Shown here piece by piece: positions 1-6,438 of a stretch of 10,130 bases of DNA (position 1 is the first letter of the stretch; each line of letters starts with the position of its first letter). The notes under the pieces were generated by a model, which searched no databases, was not told where the DNA came from, and saw only the letters and a list, made by a program, of their open reading frames with translations. Source of the DNA: JAZLIC01 sp045617225 (GTDB lineage Bacteria > Bacillota > Clostridia > Monoglobales > Monoglobaceae); NCBI GenBank assembly GCA_045617225.1, contig JAZLIC010000068.1, positions 1-10,130 on the forward strand. The letters are read 5' to 3'. Position numbers and translations under genes: made by a program.

Positions 1-1185
1 CACGATGTTATGGCACATATTCACGCTTTCGGTATGGTTGCGCCCGGTGCGGCGGGAATTATTCACTTGGGTGCTACAAGTTGTTATGTTACCGATAATG
101 CAGACCTTGTTATTTACAGAGATGCGCTTAAATACATAAGAGCGGAGTTGCTTAAAGTTATTGCAAATCTTTGTGACTTTGCGGATAAGTATAAGGCAAC
201 GCCTACCCTTGGTTATACCCATTATCAACCGGCACAGCTTGTAAGCGTCGGCAAGAGAGCAACTCTTTGGATACAAGACTTTTTGTGTGATGTAGAGGAA
301 ATTGACGAAGTAATCAAGTGCATAAAATTCTTGGGTTGCCGTGGTACAACGGGAACAGAAGCCAGCTTTATGGAGCTTTTTGAGGGCGATACTCAAAAGA
401 TAGATGAGATGAATAAGATGATTGCATCTGACTTCGGCTTTGAAAAGTGCTTCTCAGTGTGCGGTCAGACATATCCCAGAAAGCTTGACAGCAGAATACT
501 TAATTGTCTTGCGTCTGTTGCACAGAGTTGTTATCGTATGGCAAATGATATTCGCCTTTTACAACACGACAGACAGGTTGAAGAGCCTTTCGAGAAAAAC
601 CAAATCGGCTCATCTGCGATGGCGTATAAGAGAAACCCAATGCGCAGTGAGAGGATTTGCTCACTTTCAAGATACTTGATGGCGGACAGTATGAATGCGT
701 CTATGACCGCATCGGTACAATGGCTTGAAAGAACGCTTGACGACTCCGCAAACAGACGAATTTCAATGCCTGAGGGCTTTTTGTGCGCAGATGCGATTAT
801 CAGACTTTCGCAGAATGTAACAGACGGCCTCAGGACAAATGAAAAGGTTGTTGCAAAGACGGTAAGCGATTACCTGCCTTTTATTGCGACAGAAAACTTG
901 TTGATGGAAGCGGTAAAACGAGGCGGCGACAGACAGAAGGTACACGAAATCATCAGACGGTGCTCTATGAAGGCCACCGAGGAAATGAAGAACGGCGAGC
1001 CGTGCAAGCTCCTTAAATATTTAAGCGAGGAAAAAGAGTTCGGCTTGACCGAAGCAGAGATGTATGAGCTTTTAAATCCGTCGGATTATATAGGCAGAAG
1101 CGAAAAGCAGGTTGAAGCCTTCCTTGCGGAGGTAAAACCGTATATTGCCGATATAAAGAGAACTACTGCGGAAATTACACTTTAA
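1..1185 (+). CDS. purB: Adenylosuccinate lyase, 5' end missing
   Basis: PurB cleaves SAICAR to AICAR and adenylosuccinate to AMP, releasing fumarate, in cytosolic purine synthesis. The reading frame is open from base 1, so the gene begins outside the window; the first in-frame ATG at 10 is internal. The visible 394 residues begin with HDVMAHIHAFG, a conserved segment with a catalytic-region histidine (H1 here). Further landmarks are GIIHLGATSCYVTDN near residues 19-33, TLGYTHYQPAQ near 68-79 with the second active-site histidine at 74, and the fumarase/aspartase superfamily signature GSSAMAYKRNP at about 203-213, whose serine loop closes over the substrate. From memory, the sequence matches human ADSL and the clostridial long form far better than the B. 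subtilis or E. coli enzymes. It ends with TAA 22 bases before guaA, so the two are probably co-transcribed. Roughly 80 N-terminal residues are missing, judged from the usual ~475 aa length. Confidence 0.96.
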   Translation, partial: HDVMAHIHAFGMVAPGAAGIIHLGATSCYVTDNADLVIYRDALKYIRAELLKVIANLCDFADKYKATPTLGYTHYQPAQLVSVGKRATLWIQDFLCDVEEIDEVIKCIKFLGCRGTTGTEASFMELFEGDTQKIDEMNKMIASDFGFEKCFSVCGQTYPRKLDSRILNCLASVAQSCYRMANDIRLLQHDRQVEEPFEKNQIGSSAMAYKRNPMRSERICSLSRYLMADSMNASMTASVQWLERTLDDSANRRISMPEGFLCADAIIRLSQNVTDGLRTNEKVVAKTVSDYLPFIATENLLMEAVKRGGDRQKVHEIIRRCSMKATEEMKNGEPCKLLKYLSEEKEFGLTEAEMYELLNPSDYIGRSEKQVEAFLAEVKPYIADIKRTTAEITL

Positions 1186-1194
1186 AATATATGT

Positions 1195-1201
1195 GGGGGG
1201 A
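1195..1201 (+). promoter_or_regulatory. Ribosome binding site of guaA
   Basis: A GGGGGGA stretch lies 6 bases before the ATG at 1208. It decides the start: an in-frame GTG at 1193 would overlap this purine run and has no ribosome binding site of its own, while proteins of the family begin at the equivalent of MEKILVLDFGGQ. Confidence 0.7.
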
Positions 1202-1207
1202 TTTGTG

Positions 1208-2734
1208 ATGGAAAAAATACTTGTTTTGGACTTTGGCGGTCAATATAATCAGCTTATCGCAAGGAGAGTCCGTGAAAACGGAGTTTATGCGGAAATAAAG
1301 CCGTATAACAAGATTTCGGTAGATGAAATAAAGGCAGAGAATTACAAGGGCGTTATTTTTACCGGCGGTCCAAACAGCGTGTATGACGAAAGTTCCCCAC
1401 ATTATGATAAGGCAATACTTAATTTGGGCATACCCGTACTCGGTATATGCTACGGTGCGCAGTTGATTGCGTATATGGCAGGCGGAAAAATCGAGAGTGC
1501 AAATGACATCAGCGAGTACGGAAAGACAAAGATTTATTATCAGGATAGTATAATTACCGAGAATATGCCAAAAGAAAGCGTTTGCTTTATGAGCCATACC
1601 GACTATGTGAAAACTGTTCCTGATGGGTATAAGGTTATCGCAACTACCGATAACTGTCCGTCGGCGGCATTCTGTAATGCCGAAAAGTCAATCTATTGCG
1701 TGCAGTTCCACCCGGAGGTAACGCACACAGACCACGGCATAGAGGTGTTTAAGAGCTTCCTCTTTAAAGTGTGTAAGTGCAGCGGCGATTGGAAGATGGA
1801 CGATTTTATAGATAATGCGGTTGCAAATTACAGGGAAACTCTTGCGGATAAAAAGGTTTTGCTTGCACTGTCGGGCGGTGTTGACTCCTCTGTTTGCGCA
1901 GTCCTTTTAAATAAGGCAATAGGCAAAAACTTAACCTGTATTTTTGTAGACCACGGCCTGCTCAGGAAGGACGAGGGCGACTTTGTAGAGGCAACATTTA
2001 AGGATAAGTTCGGTCTTAATATGATTAGAGTAAACGCCGAGGACAGATTTTTAAGTAAGCTAAAAGGCGTTACCGAGCCGGAGAAGAAACGCAAAATCAT
2101 CGGCGAGGAGTTTATAAGAACATTCGAGGACGAGGCAAAGAAAATAGGCAAGGTGAATGTTCTTGCACAGGGTACGATTTATCCTGACATTATCGAAAGC
2201 GGACTTGGTGCAAGTGATACAATCAAGAGCCACCATAATGTGGGCGGACTTCCCGATGTAATCGCATTTGACGAGATTGTAGAGCCGCTCCGCTACCTCT
2301 TTAAGGACGAAGTGCGTGAGGTAGGCGAGAAGCTTGATATACCAAAGGAATTGGTTTGGCGTCAACCCTTCCCGGGCCCCGGACTTGCAGTCAGAATAAT
2401 CGGCGAAATCACAAAGGATAAGCTTGAACTTTTAAGAGAGGCAGACGCAATCTTCCGCGAAGAACTTGAAAGGGCAAATGTTGCATCAAACCAGTACTTT
2501 GCGGTGCTTACTGATACCAGAAGCGTGGGCGTAATGGGCGACAGCCGAACATACGGCGTAACGGTTGCCCTCCGTGCAGTGGTAACAGACGACTTTATGA
2601 CTGCACAATGGGCAAAAATTCCTTACGAAGTATTGGAAATCGTGTCAAGCAGAATTACAAACGAAGTAGCCGGCGTTTCAAGAGTAGTCTATGATATAAC
2701 AACCAAACCCCCTGCCACTGTCGAGTGGGAGTAA
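1208..2734 (+). CDS. guaA: GMP synthase (glutamine-hydrolysing)
   Basis: GuaA converts XMP to GMP using ATP and ammonia from glutamine, the last step of guanine nucleotide synthesis, in the cytosol. The 508-residue product is full length for the family (about 510-525). Residues 1-190 are a class I glutamine amidotransferase domain: FTGGPNSVYD at 51-60, nucleophile Cys81 in GICYGAQ, and the partner residues His168 and Glu170 in VQFHPE. Residues 200-390 are the ATP-pyrophosphatase domain with the P-loop SGGVDSS at 222-228 and the QGTIYPDIIESG segment at 321-332. Residues 380-508 are the dimerisation domain with RQPFPGPGLAVR at 385-396 and the typical end TTKPPATVEWE. All catalytic residues are present. 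It follows purB closely and is closed by the terminator at 2744; a purB-guaA transcript is inferred from the 22-base spacing. Confidence 0.98.
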   Translation: MEKILVLDFGGQYNQLIARRVRENGVYAEIKPYNKISVDEIKAENYKGVIFTGGPNSVYDESSPHYDKAILNLGIPVLGICYGAQLIAYMAGGKIESANDISEYGKTKIYYQDSIITENMPKESVCFMSHTDYVKTVPDGYKVIATTDNCPSAAFCNAEKSIYCVQFHPEVTHTDHGIEVFKSFLFKVCKCSGDWKMDDFIDNAVANYRETLADKKVLLALSGGVDSSVCAVLLNKAIGKNLTCIFVDHGLLRKDEGDFVEATFKDKFGLNMIRVNAEDRFLSKLKGVTEPEKKRKIIGEEFIRTFEDEAKKIGKVNVLAQGTIYPDIIESGLGASDTIKSHHNVGGLPDVIAFDEIVEPLRYLFKDEVREVGEKLDIPKELVWRQPFPGPGLAVRIIGEITKDKLELLREADAIFREELERANVASNQYFAVLTDTRSVGVMGDSRTYGVTVALRAVVTDDFMTAQWAKIPYEVLEIVSSRITNEVAGVSRVVYDITTKPPATVEWE

Positions 2735-2743
2735 GATGAAAAT

Positions 2744-2786
2744 CCCCGAAAGCCTTGTAAATACAGGGCCTTCGGGGTTTCTTTTT
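2744..2786 (+). terminator. Strong hairpin terminator of purB-guaA, probably bidirectional
   Basis: The 15-position stem 2744-2758 / 2763-2777 starts with CCCCGAA and ends with TTCGGGG. It has one A-C mismatch, one T-G wobble and a 4-base loop (AAAT), and is followed by TTTCTTTTT (2778-2786). Read on the minus strand the same stem is followed by ATTTTCAT, so it can also stop the convergent fic transcript that ends at 2817. Confidence 0.9.
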
Positions 2787-2816
2787 GCCTTTTGAGTACA
2801 ATTTCAAAAACGATGT

Positions 2817-3422
2817 TTATAGTTCTTCTGTTTTAAACGAAGTATAGCCTTCGTATAGGTAGCTGTTATCAATGCCTTTCATATATATCTCTCTGTCATT
2901 GATTTTGTCTGTTAAAGCATTTTTCAGAATATGCTTGATTTCAATGTCTTTAATTGGACTGCGCTCCATAGCAAGAAGATAGTCCTCCTTGTCTACCAAG
3001 CTCCAGTCAACTACCATGCCAAGCTCTTTCTTTAAGATAAGGTCAAGCCATATTCTTGTGCTTCTGCCGTTACCTTCTCTGAATGGATGACAGATGTTCA
3101 TTTCCACATATTTCTCAATAATTTCGTCAAAAGTTGATTGCTTCATATTGCTGACATGCTTTAGTGCACCTTCAAGATACATCACAGGAGCAAAACGAAA
3201 GTCGCCTTTTGCAATATTTACGTCTCTTATAACGCCTGCAAAATCATATATTTCATCGAATAGATATTTATGAATAAATGCCAGAGCAGAAAATTTACCT
3301 ACTTCAAGTCCGTCAAGTAAACCTTTATCATAAAGCTCAATAGCTTTCTTCTTGCTGATGCGTTCCTCTTCACGAGCAAGCTCAGCTGAGTCTGTTATAT
3401 TAAGTTTGTTTTCTAAAGCCAT
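2817..3422 (-). CDS. fic: Fic-family AMP-transferase, class III (self-inhibited)
   Basis: Fic proteins transfer AMP from ATP to a hydroxyl side chain of a target protein; for bacterial Fic toxins, GyrB and ParE are known targets, but the target here is unknown. The 201-residue product carries the full catalytic motif HPFREGNGRSTR at 112-123, with catalytic His112, the acidic metal ligand Glu116 and phosphate-binding Arg120 and Arg123. The upstream flap region IYDFAGVIRDVNIAKGDFRF lies at 58-77. The C-terminus contains S187-YLY-E191-G192, which fits the class III inhibition motif (S/T)xxxE(G/N) whose glutamate blocks productive ATP binding. From memory, the last ~90 residues are closely like Neisseria meningitidis NmFic (191 aa). 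The gene therefore appears intact and auto-inhibited, with no separate antitoxin required. ATG at 3422 is preceded by CGGAGGG (site at 3428-3433, 5 bases away). It is convergent with guaA and has an HTH gene remnant directly upstream. Host range or mobility cannot be judged from this sequence alone. Confidence 0.95.
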   Translation of the reverse strand: MALENKLNITDSAELAREEERISKKKAIELYDKGLLDGLEVGKFSALAFIHKYLFDEIYDFAGVIRDVNIAKGDFRFAPVMYLEGALKHVSNMKQSTFDEIIEKYVEMNICHPFREGNGRSTRIWLDLILKKELGMVVDWSLVDKEDYLLAMERSPIKDIEIKHILKNALTDKINDREIYMKGIDNSYLYEGYTSFKTEEL

Positions 3423-3434
3423 AATAACCCTCCG

Positions 3435-3512
3435 TTACTTACTATCAGTGTTGACTATTTCCATTATGTCAGAAATATCGCACTTCAATGCGGTGCAGAT
3501 TTTAGAAGGATG
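3435..3512 (-). pseudogene. C-terminal remnant of a Cro/C1-type (XRE) HTH regulator
   Basis: Read on the minus strand from about 3503 to the TAA at 3437-3435, the frame encodes KICTALKCDISDIMEIVN followed by TDSK and stop. This is the characteristic end of small (~68 aa) Firmicutes HTH_XRE regulators, whose C-terminus usually reads like LLKICxALxCDIxDIMEIV (recalled from the family). An in-frame TGA at 3515-3513 and AT-rich non-coding sequence sit immediately upstream. No N-terminal helices of such a protein can be found in any frame between here and the promoter at 3524, so the first ~45 residues are gone. The stop lies 12 bases before the fic ATG, and the fic ribosome binding site sits in that gap, as expected if regulator and fic once formed a two-gene operon. 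It is too short to fold as a DNA-binding domain; a chance match cannot be fully excluded. Confidence 0.6.
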
Positions 3513-3523
3513 TCAATACTGAT

Positions 3524-3552
3524 ATTTTATCACAAAATTCGTTCAAGGTCAA
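3524..3552 (-). promoter_or_regulatory. Probable promoter of the fic unit
   Basis: On the minus strand, -35 TTGACC (3552-3547) and -10 TAAAAT (3529-3524) are separated by exactly 17 bases, with TGA directly before the -10 giving an extended -10 (TGn). Transcription would start near 3517, leaving a leader of about 95 bases that covers the HTH remnant. Predicted from sequence only. Confidence 0.6.
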
Positions 3553-3607
3553 GAAAATCAATTAGACCGCATCATTAAAATGTATTTGTCAAATACCGAG
3601 CGGATTT

Positions 3608-3648
3608 CCCCCGGGGCTTGCGAGAGCAAGCCTTCGGGGGTATTTTTT
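3608..3648 (+). terminator. Strong plus-strand terminator with no matching gene
   Basis: The left arm CCCCCGGGGCTTGC (3608-3621), loop GAGA and right arm GCAAGCCTTCGGGGG (3626-3640) form a very stable stem with one bulged T and a G-T wobble, followed by TATTTTTT (3641-3648). The T tail exists only on the plus strand, so it stops rightward transcription. No plus-strand gene lies between the guaA terminator and this hairpin. It may insulate purF, or it may be the leftover of a lost gene. Confidence 0.85.
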
Positions 3649-3786
3649 GGATAAATTGCAGGCAAATGGAAGCGAAAAAGCTTCGATTTAAAAAATATGT
3701 GGAAATGAATATATTATAGCGGAAATATCGAAAAAATTTTGTTATTTATTGCGTGGAAAAAAGGGGGGTATAGCCCTTATAATCAA

Positions 3787-3815
3787 TTGACAAGGAAATT
3801 AAAATACTATATAAT
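3787..3815 (+). promoter_or_regulatory. Consensus sigma-A promoter of purF-carA-carB
   Basis: TTGACA at 3787-3792 and TATAAT at 3810-3815 are both perfect consensus hexamers with a 17-base spacer. Initiation is expected around 3822, giving a leader of about 90 bases before purF. A promoter this strong for a biosynthetic operon usually implies repression or leader-level control, but no operator could be identified with confidence. Confidence 0.9.
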
Positions 3816-3864
3816 TATATTGAGGTAGTTTTGAAATTAAATTTATATAACAAAACCAAACTGC

Positions 3865-3884
3865 TCCCATCTTTAAAGGTGGGG
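3865..3884 (+). other. Hairpin in the purF leader
   Basis: CTCCCATC (3865-3872 region, pairing bases 3865-3871) pairs with GGTGGGG (3878-3884) around the loop TTTAAA, with two T-G wobbles. It lies 15 bases upstream of the purF ribosome binding site and is not followed by a T run, so it is not a terminator. It could affect mRNA stability or translation; a function is not established. Confidence 0.45.
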
Positions 3885-3899
3885 TATGCGGCACGAAAG

Positions 3900-3905
3900 A
3901 AGGAG
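3900..3905 (+). promoter_or_regulatory. Ribosome binding site of purF
   Basis: AAGGAG lies 7 bases before the ATG at 3913. It rules out the in-frame ATG at 3886, which overlaps the leader hairpin region and has no such site. The choice sets the length of the PurF propeptide at six residues. Confidence 0.8.
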
Positions 3906-3912
3906 CGTTATA

Positions 3913-5304
3913 ATGAGTATACACGAGGAGTGCGGAGTTTTTGGTGTTTTGGCACCTGAGAAGTCCAATGTTGCAAGTATGACCTATTACGGATTATATG
4001 CCTTGCAGCACAGAGGACAGGAGTCTTGCGGCATTGTGGTAAATGATAATGGTGCAATGCATTCATACAAGGATTTGGGTATAGTAGGCGATGTATTCGA
4101 CGAGGCCACTTTGGCAAAGTTCCCTAAGGGTACTATGGCGGTAGGACATGTCAGATATGGTACAACGGACACGACCGGCAGAAAGAACTGTCAACCTATC
4201 GAAGTAAACCACCAAAAAGGAAAGATGGCGATAGCTCACAACGGCAATCTTTCCAACAGTGCCGAGATAAAGAACAAGTTAGAGCTTGACGGTGCTATCT
4301 TCCATACCTCGGGTGATGCGGAGATAATCGCATATACTATCATAAGACAGCGCTTGCAGTCGGAAACTATTGAAGAAGCGATAAGTAAGGCGATGAATGT
4401 TATCGAGGGTGCATATTCACTCTGCATAATGTCTAAGCAAAAGTTGATTGCGTGCCGTGACCCGTACGGATTCAGACCGCTTTGCTATGGTAAATGTTCT
4501 GACGGAACATATATTATAGCTTCGGAGACTTGTGCTCTTGACGCAGTTGGTGCGGAGTTTGTAAGGGATTTGCTCCCGGGTGAAATCCTTGTGTTTTCAA
4601 AAGAAGGCGTGACCTCAATAAAAGACCATTGCGACACCAAGCCTAAAAAGCTTTGTATTTTTGAGTATATTTATTTTGCAAGACCTGATTCGGTAGTAGA
4701 CGGTGTCAGCGTGCATAAGGCAAGACGTATGGCAGGCAAAATTCTGGCAGAATGTTACCATGTAGATGCCGATGTTGTAATAGGCGTTCCCGATTCGGGA
4801 CTTGATGCCGCACTCGGATATGCCGAGGGTTCGGGAATTCCGTATGGTATCGGACTTATAAAGAACAAGTATATCGGCAGAACTTTTATCGCTCCGTCAC
4901 AGGATGTACGTGTTGATAAAGTAAAGATAAAGCTCAGCGCTGTGGCTGAAACCGTAAAGGGTAAGCGTGTTGTGCTTGTAGATGACTCTATTGTAAGAGG
5001 AACAACAAGCTGGCGTCTTACCGAAATCCTGCGTGAGGCAGGCGCAAAGGAAATTCATATGATGGTATCTGCACCGCCGTTTTTGCACCCGTGCTATTAC
5101 GGAACGGACATAGACTCAGAGGAGCATTTGATTGCTTCAAAATACAATACCAAGGAAATCGCAAAAATGATTGGCGTAGACTCCCTTGGTTATCTGCCCA
5201 AAGATAGGCTTAGAGAGCTTATTGACTCCGAGGGATTTTGCAGTGCTTGCTTTGATGGAGACTATCCCACAAGGATTGTAAAAGGTGAAGAAGAGGAAAA
5301 TTAA
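3913..5304 (+). CDS. purF: Amidophosphoribosyltransferase
   Basis: PurF makes 5-phosphoribosylamine from PRPP and glutamine, the committed step of purine synthesis, in the cytosol. The 463-residue product is of normal length. Residues 7-230 form the class II (Ntn) glutamine amidotransferase domain: the nucleophile Cys7 in EECGVFG would be exposed by removing a six-residue propeptide MSIHEE, as in Bacillus-type enzymes. LQHRGQESCG is at 31-40, GHVRYGTT at 78-85 and HNGNLSN at 109-115. Residues 240-463 are the phosphoribosyltransferase domain with the PRPP motif VVLVDDSIVRGTT at 353-365. Cys248 (LCIFEYIYFARPDS), Cys394 (HPCYYG), Cys443 and Cys446 (FCSAC) match the four [4Fe-4S] ligands of B. 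subtilis PurF, so an oxygen-sensitive cluster enzyme is expected. Trp367 just after the PRPP loop (TTSWRL) is unusual; a small or basic residue is more common there. It is first in an operon with carAB, 44 bases upstream of carA. Confidence 0.98.
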   Translation: MSIHEECGVFGVLAPEKSNVASMTYYGLYALQHRGQESCGIVVNDNGAMHSYKDLGIVGDVFDEATLAKFPKGTMAVGHVRYGTTDTTGRKNCQPIEVNHQKGKMAIAHNGNLSNSAEIKNKLELDGAIFHTSGDAEIIAYTIIRQRLQSETIEEAISKAMNVIEGAYSLCIMSKQKLIACRDPYGFRPLCYGKCSDGTYIIASETCALDAVGAEFVRDLLPGEILVFSKEGVTSIKDHCDTKPKKLCIFEYIYFARPDSVVDGVSVHKARRMAGKILAECYHVDADVVIGVPDSGLDAALGYAEGSGIPYGIGLIKNKYIGRTFIAPSQDVRVDKVKIKLSAVAETVKGKRVVLVDDSIVRGTTSWRLTEILREAGAKEIHMMVSAPPFLHPCYYGTDIDSEEHLIASKYNTKEIAKMIGVDSLGYLPKDRLRELIDSEGFCSACFDGDYPTRIVKGEEEEN

Positions 5305-5332
5305 GAGCAGATTAAGACAGTCTGAATTTGAC

Positions 5333-5340
5333 GGGAAGGG
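5333..5340 (+). promoter_or_regulatory. Ribosome binding site of carA
   Basis: GGGAAGGG lies 8 bases before GTG at 5349 and selects it over the in-frame TTG at 5328, which lies upstream of the site and would add seven residues with no counterpart in CarA proteins. Confidence 0.7.
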
Positions 5341-5348
5341 ATGATAGA

Positions 5349-6431
5349 GTGCAAACCGAGTTTAATCGAAAAATTATTTTGGAAGACGGCAGTGAATATA
5401 TGGGATATGGCTTCGGCGATATGTGCGACAAGGTGTGTGAAATTGTTTTCAATACATCTATGGTTGGTTATCAGGAGATTATATCCGACCCGTCATATAC
5501 ATATCAGGCAGTGGTAATGACCTATCCTTTGATTGGAAATTACGGAATATGCGAAGAAGACTATGAAACAGATGTTCCGTCAATCGGCGCACTTATTGTA
5601 AGAGAATATAACGACGACCCGTCTAATTTCAGATGCATAGAAAGCCTTTCCGATACAATGAAGCGGTACGGCATAGCAGGAATATACGGAGTTGACACAC
5701 GCCAGATTGCTCGTTCTATCCGTGATTTGGGTAGCCGAAAAGTGCTTATCACAGGGATTGAAACAAGCAAACAGGAGGGCATAAAGATACTCAGCGGAAC
5801 CGATATTCCGAAAGACGCCGTGTCAAAGGTAAGTCCAAAGGGAATAATGCGTTTCACCGTGGATAATCCAAAGCATCGTATAGTATGTATAGATTGCGGA
5901 ATGAAGAAGAATATTTTGCGTTCCTTCAATAAGAAAGGCATAAGTGTAACAGTTGTTCCTTATGATACACCTGCCGATGTTATTGAAGGCTTAAAGCCTG
6001 ACGGAATATTTATATCCAACGGTCCCGGTGACCCAAGCGATGTTCCGGAGACGGTCAATACGGTCAAGGCTCTTATCGGCAAATATCCCGTGTTTGGAAT
6101 ATGCCTCGGACATCAGATTATCTCCCTTGCTTATGGCGCATTGACCTATAAGCTTAAATTCGGACACCGTGGCGGTAACCACTCTGTCAAGAATTTAAAG
6201 ACCGGTAAAATTGAGATTACATCTCAAAACCATTCCTATGCGGTAGATGCAAAGAGTTTAGAGGGGACAGGTCTTGAAATTACACATATAAATTTGCTTG
6301 ATAACACAGTTGAAGGTGTAGAGAGTGTAGAGGACAAAGTGTTCTCTGTTCAATACCATCCTGAGAGTGCCCCGGGTCCTCAGGACAGTACTTATTTATT
6401 TGATAAGTTTGTAAAACTTATGGAGAAATAA
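5349..6431 (+). CDS. carA: Carbamoyl-phosphate synthase, small (glutaminase) subunit
   Basis: CarA hydrolyses glutamine and passes ammonia to CarB for carbamoyl phosphate, the precursor of pyrimidines and arginine. The 360-residue product is full length and starts with GTG: MQTEFNRKIILEDGSEY aligns with the usual CarA start RxLILEDG. Residues 1-140 are the CarA-specific N-terminal domain (NTSMVGYQEIISDPSY at 35-50, GIYGVDTRQIARSIR at 111-125). Residues 175-360 are a class I amidotransferase domain: ISNGPGDPSD at 222-231, nucleophile Cys252 in GICLGHQ, the HRGGNHSVK segment at 273-281, and the partners His337 and Glu339 in VQYHPESAPGP. It sits between purF and carB with no separate promoter visible, so it is probably co-transcribed with purF. 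One carAB pair presumably serves both arginine and pyrimidine synthesis unless a second copy lies elsewhere. Confidence 0.98.
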   Translation: MQTEFNRKIILEDGSEYMGYGFGDMCDKVCEIVFNTSMVGYQEIISDPSYTYQAVVMTYPLIGNYGICEEDYETDVPSIGALIVREYNDDPSNFRCIESLSDTMKRYGIAGIYGVDTRQIARSIRDLGSRKVLITGIETSKQEGIKILSGTDIPKDAVSKVSPKGIMRFTVDNPKHRIVCIDCGMKKNILRSFNKKGISVTVVPYDTPADVIEGLKPDGIFISNGPGDPSDVPETVNTVKALIGKYPVFGICLGHQIISLAYGALTYKLKFGHRGGNHSVKNLKTGKIEITSQNHSYAVDAKSLEGTGLEITHINLLDNTVEGVESVEDKVFSVQYHPESAPGPQDSTYLFDKFVKLMEK

Positions 6432-6438
6432 CTTCTAT

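Larger units (their letters stand above)
3513..3912. other. 400-base gene-free stretch between the HTH remnant and purF
   Basis: This stretch holds the fic promoter, the orphan terminator, an AT-rich segment (about 3650-3786), the purF promoter and the purF leader. In the AT-rich segment I see only a weak hairpin GAAGC/GCTTC (3669-3684) and an isolated TATAAT at 3778 without a -35 partner. A 43-codon open frame without a convincing start runs from 3523 to 3654 on the plus strand and is discussed under findings. No tRNA, riboswitch consensus or complete small gene could be recognised. Confidence 0.6.

Noticed and set aside
1193..1207. GTG at 1193 as an upstream start for guaA, adding five residues
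   Set aside because: It overlaps the G-rich ribosome binding site, and the added MGGFV has no counterpart in GuaA proteins; the ATG at 1208 is well placed.
1175..1597. A 140-codon open frame antisense to the start of guaA (and shorter antisense frames in purF, carA and carB)
   Set aside because: They lie opposite highly conserved coding sequence, have no family resemblance or ribosome binding site, and are explained by codon use of the sense genes.
2817..3422. fic as part of a conventional toxin-antitoxin pair with a VbhA/FicA-type antitoxin
   Set aside because: No small antitoxin gene with the inhibition motif lies next to it; the motif is in the Fic protein's own C-terminus.
3490..3516. 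TTGACA on the minus strand (3516-3511) as the -35 of the fic promoter
   Set aside because: The sequence 17 bases downstream is CCGCAT, not a -10; the upstream pair at 3524-3552 is much better.
3608..3648. The hairpin at 3608 as a transcription attenuator of purF
   Set aside because: The clear purF promoter lies downstream of it, and no plausible plus-strand promoter was found upstream.
3669..3735. CGAA/TTCG half-sites upstream of the purF promoter as Bacillus-type PurR boxes
   Set aside because: They lack the CCGAAC core, differ from the consensus at several positions and are spaced too widely (about 45 bases).
3778..3783. TATAAT at 3778 as an additional purF promoter
   Set aside because: There is no -35-like hexamer at 16-18 bases upstream, and it abuts the -35 of the perfect promoter at 3787.
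3886..3912. ATG at 3886 as the purF start, giving a 15-residue propeptide
   Set aside because: It has no ribosome binding site and would put the AAGGAG at 3900 inside the gene; the ATG at 3913 has ideal spacing.
5328..5348. TTG at 5328 as the carA start
   Set aside because: The ribosome binding site GGGAAGGG lies after it and points to the GTG at 5349.
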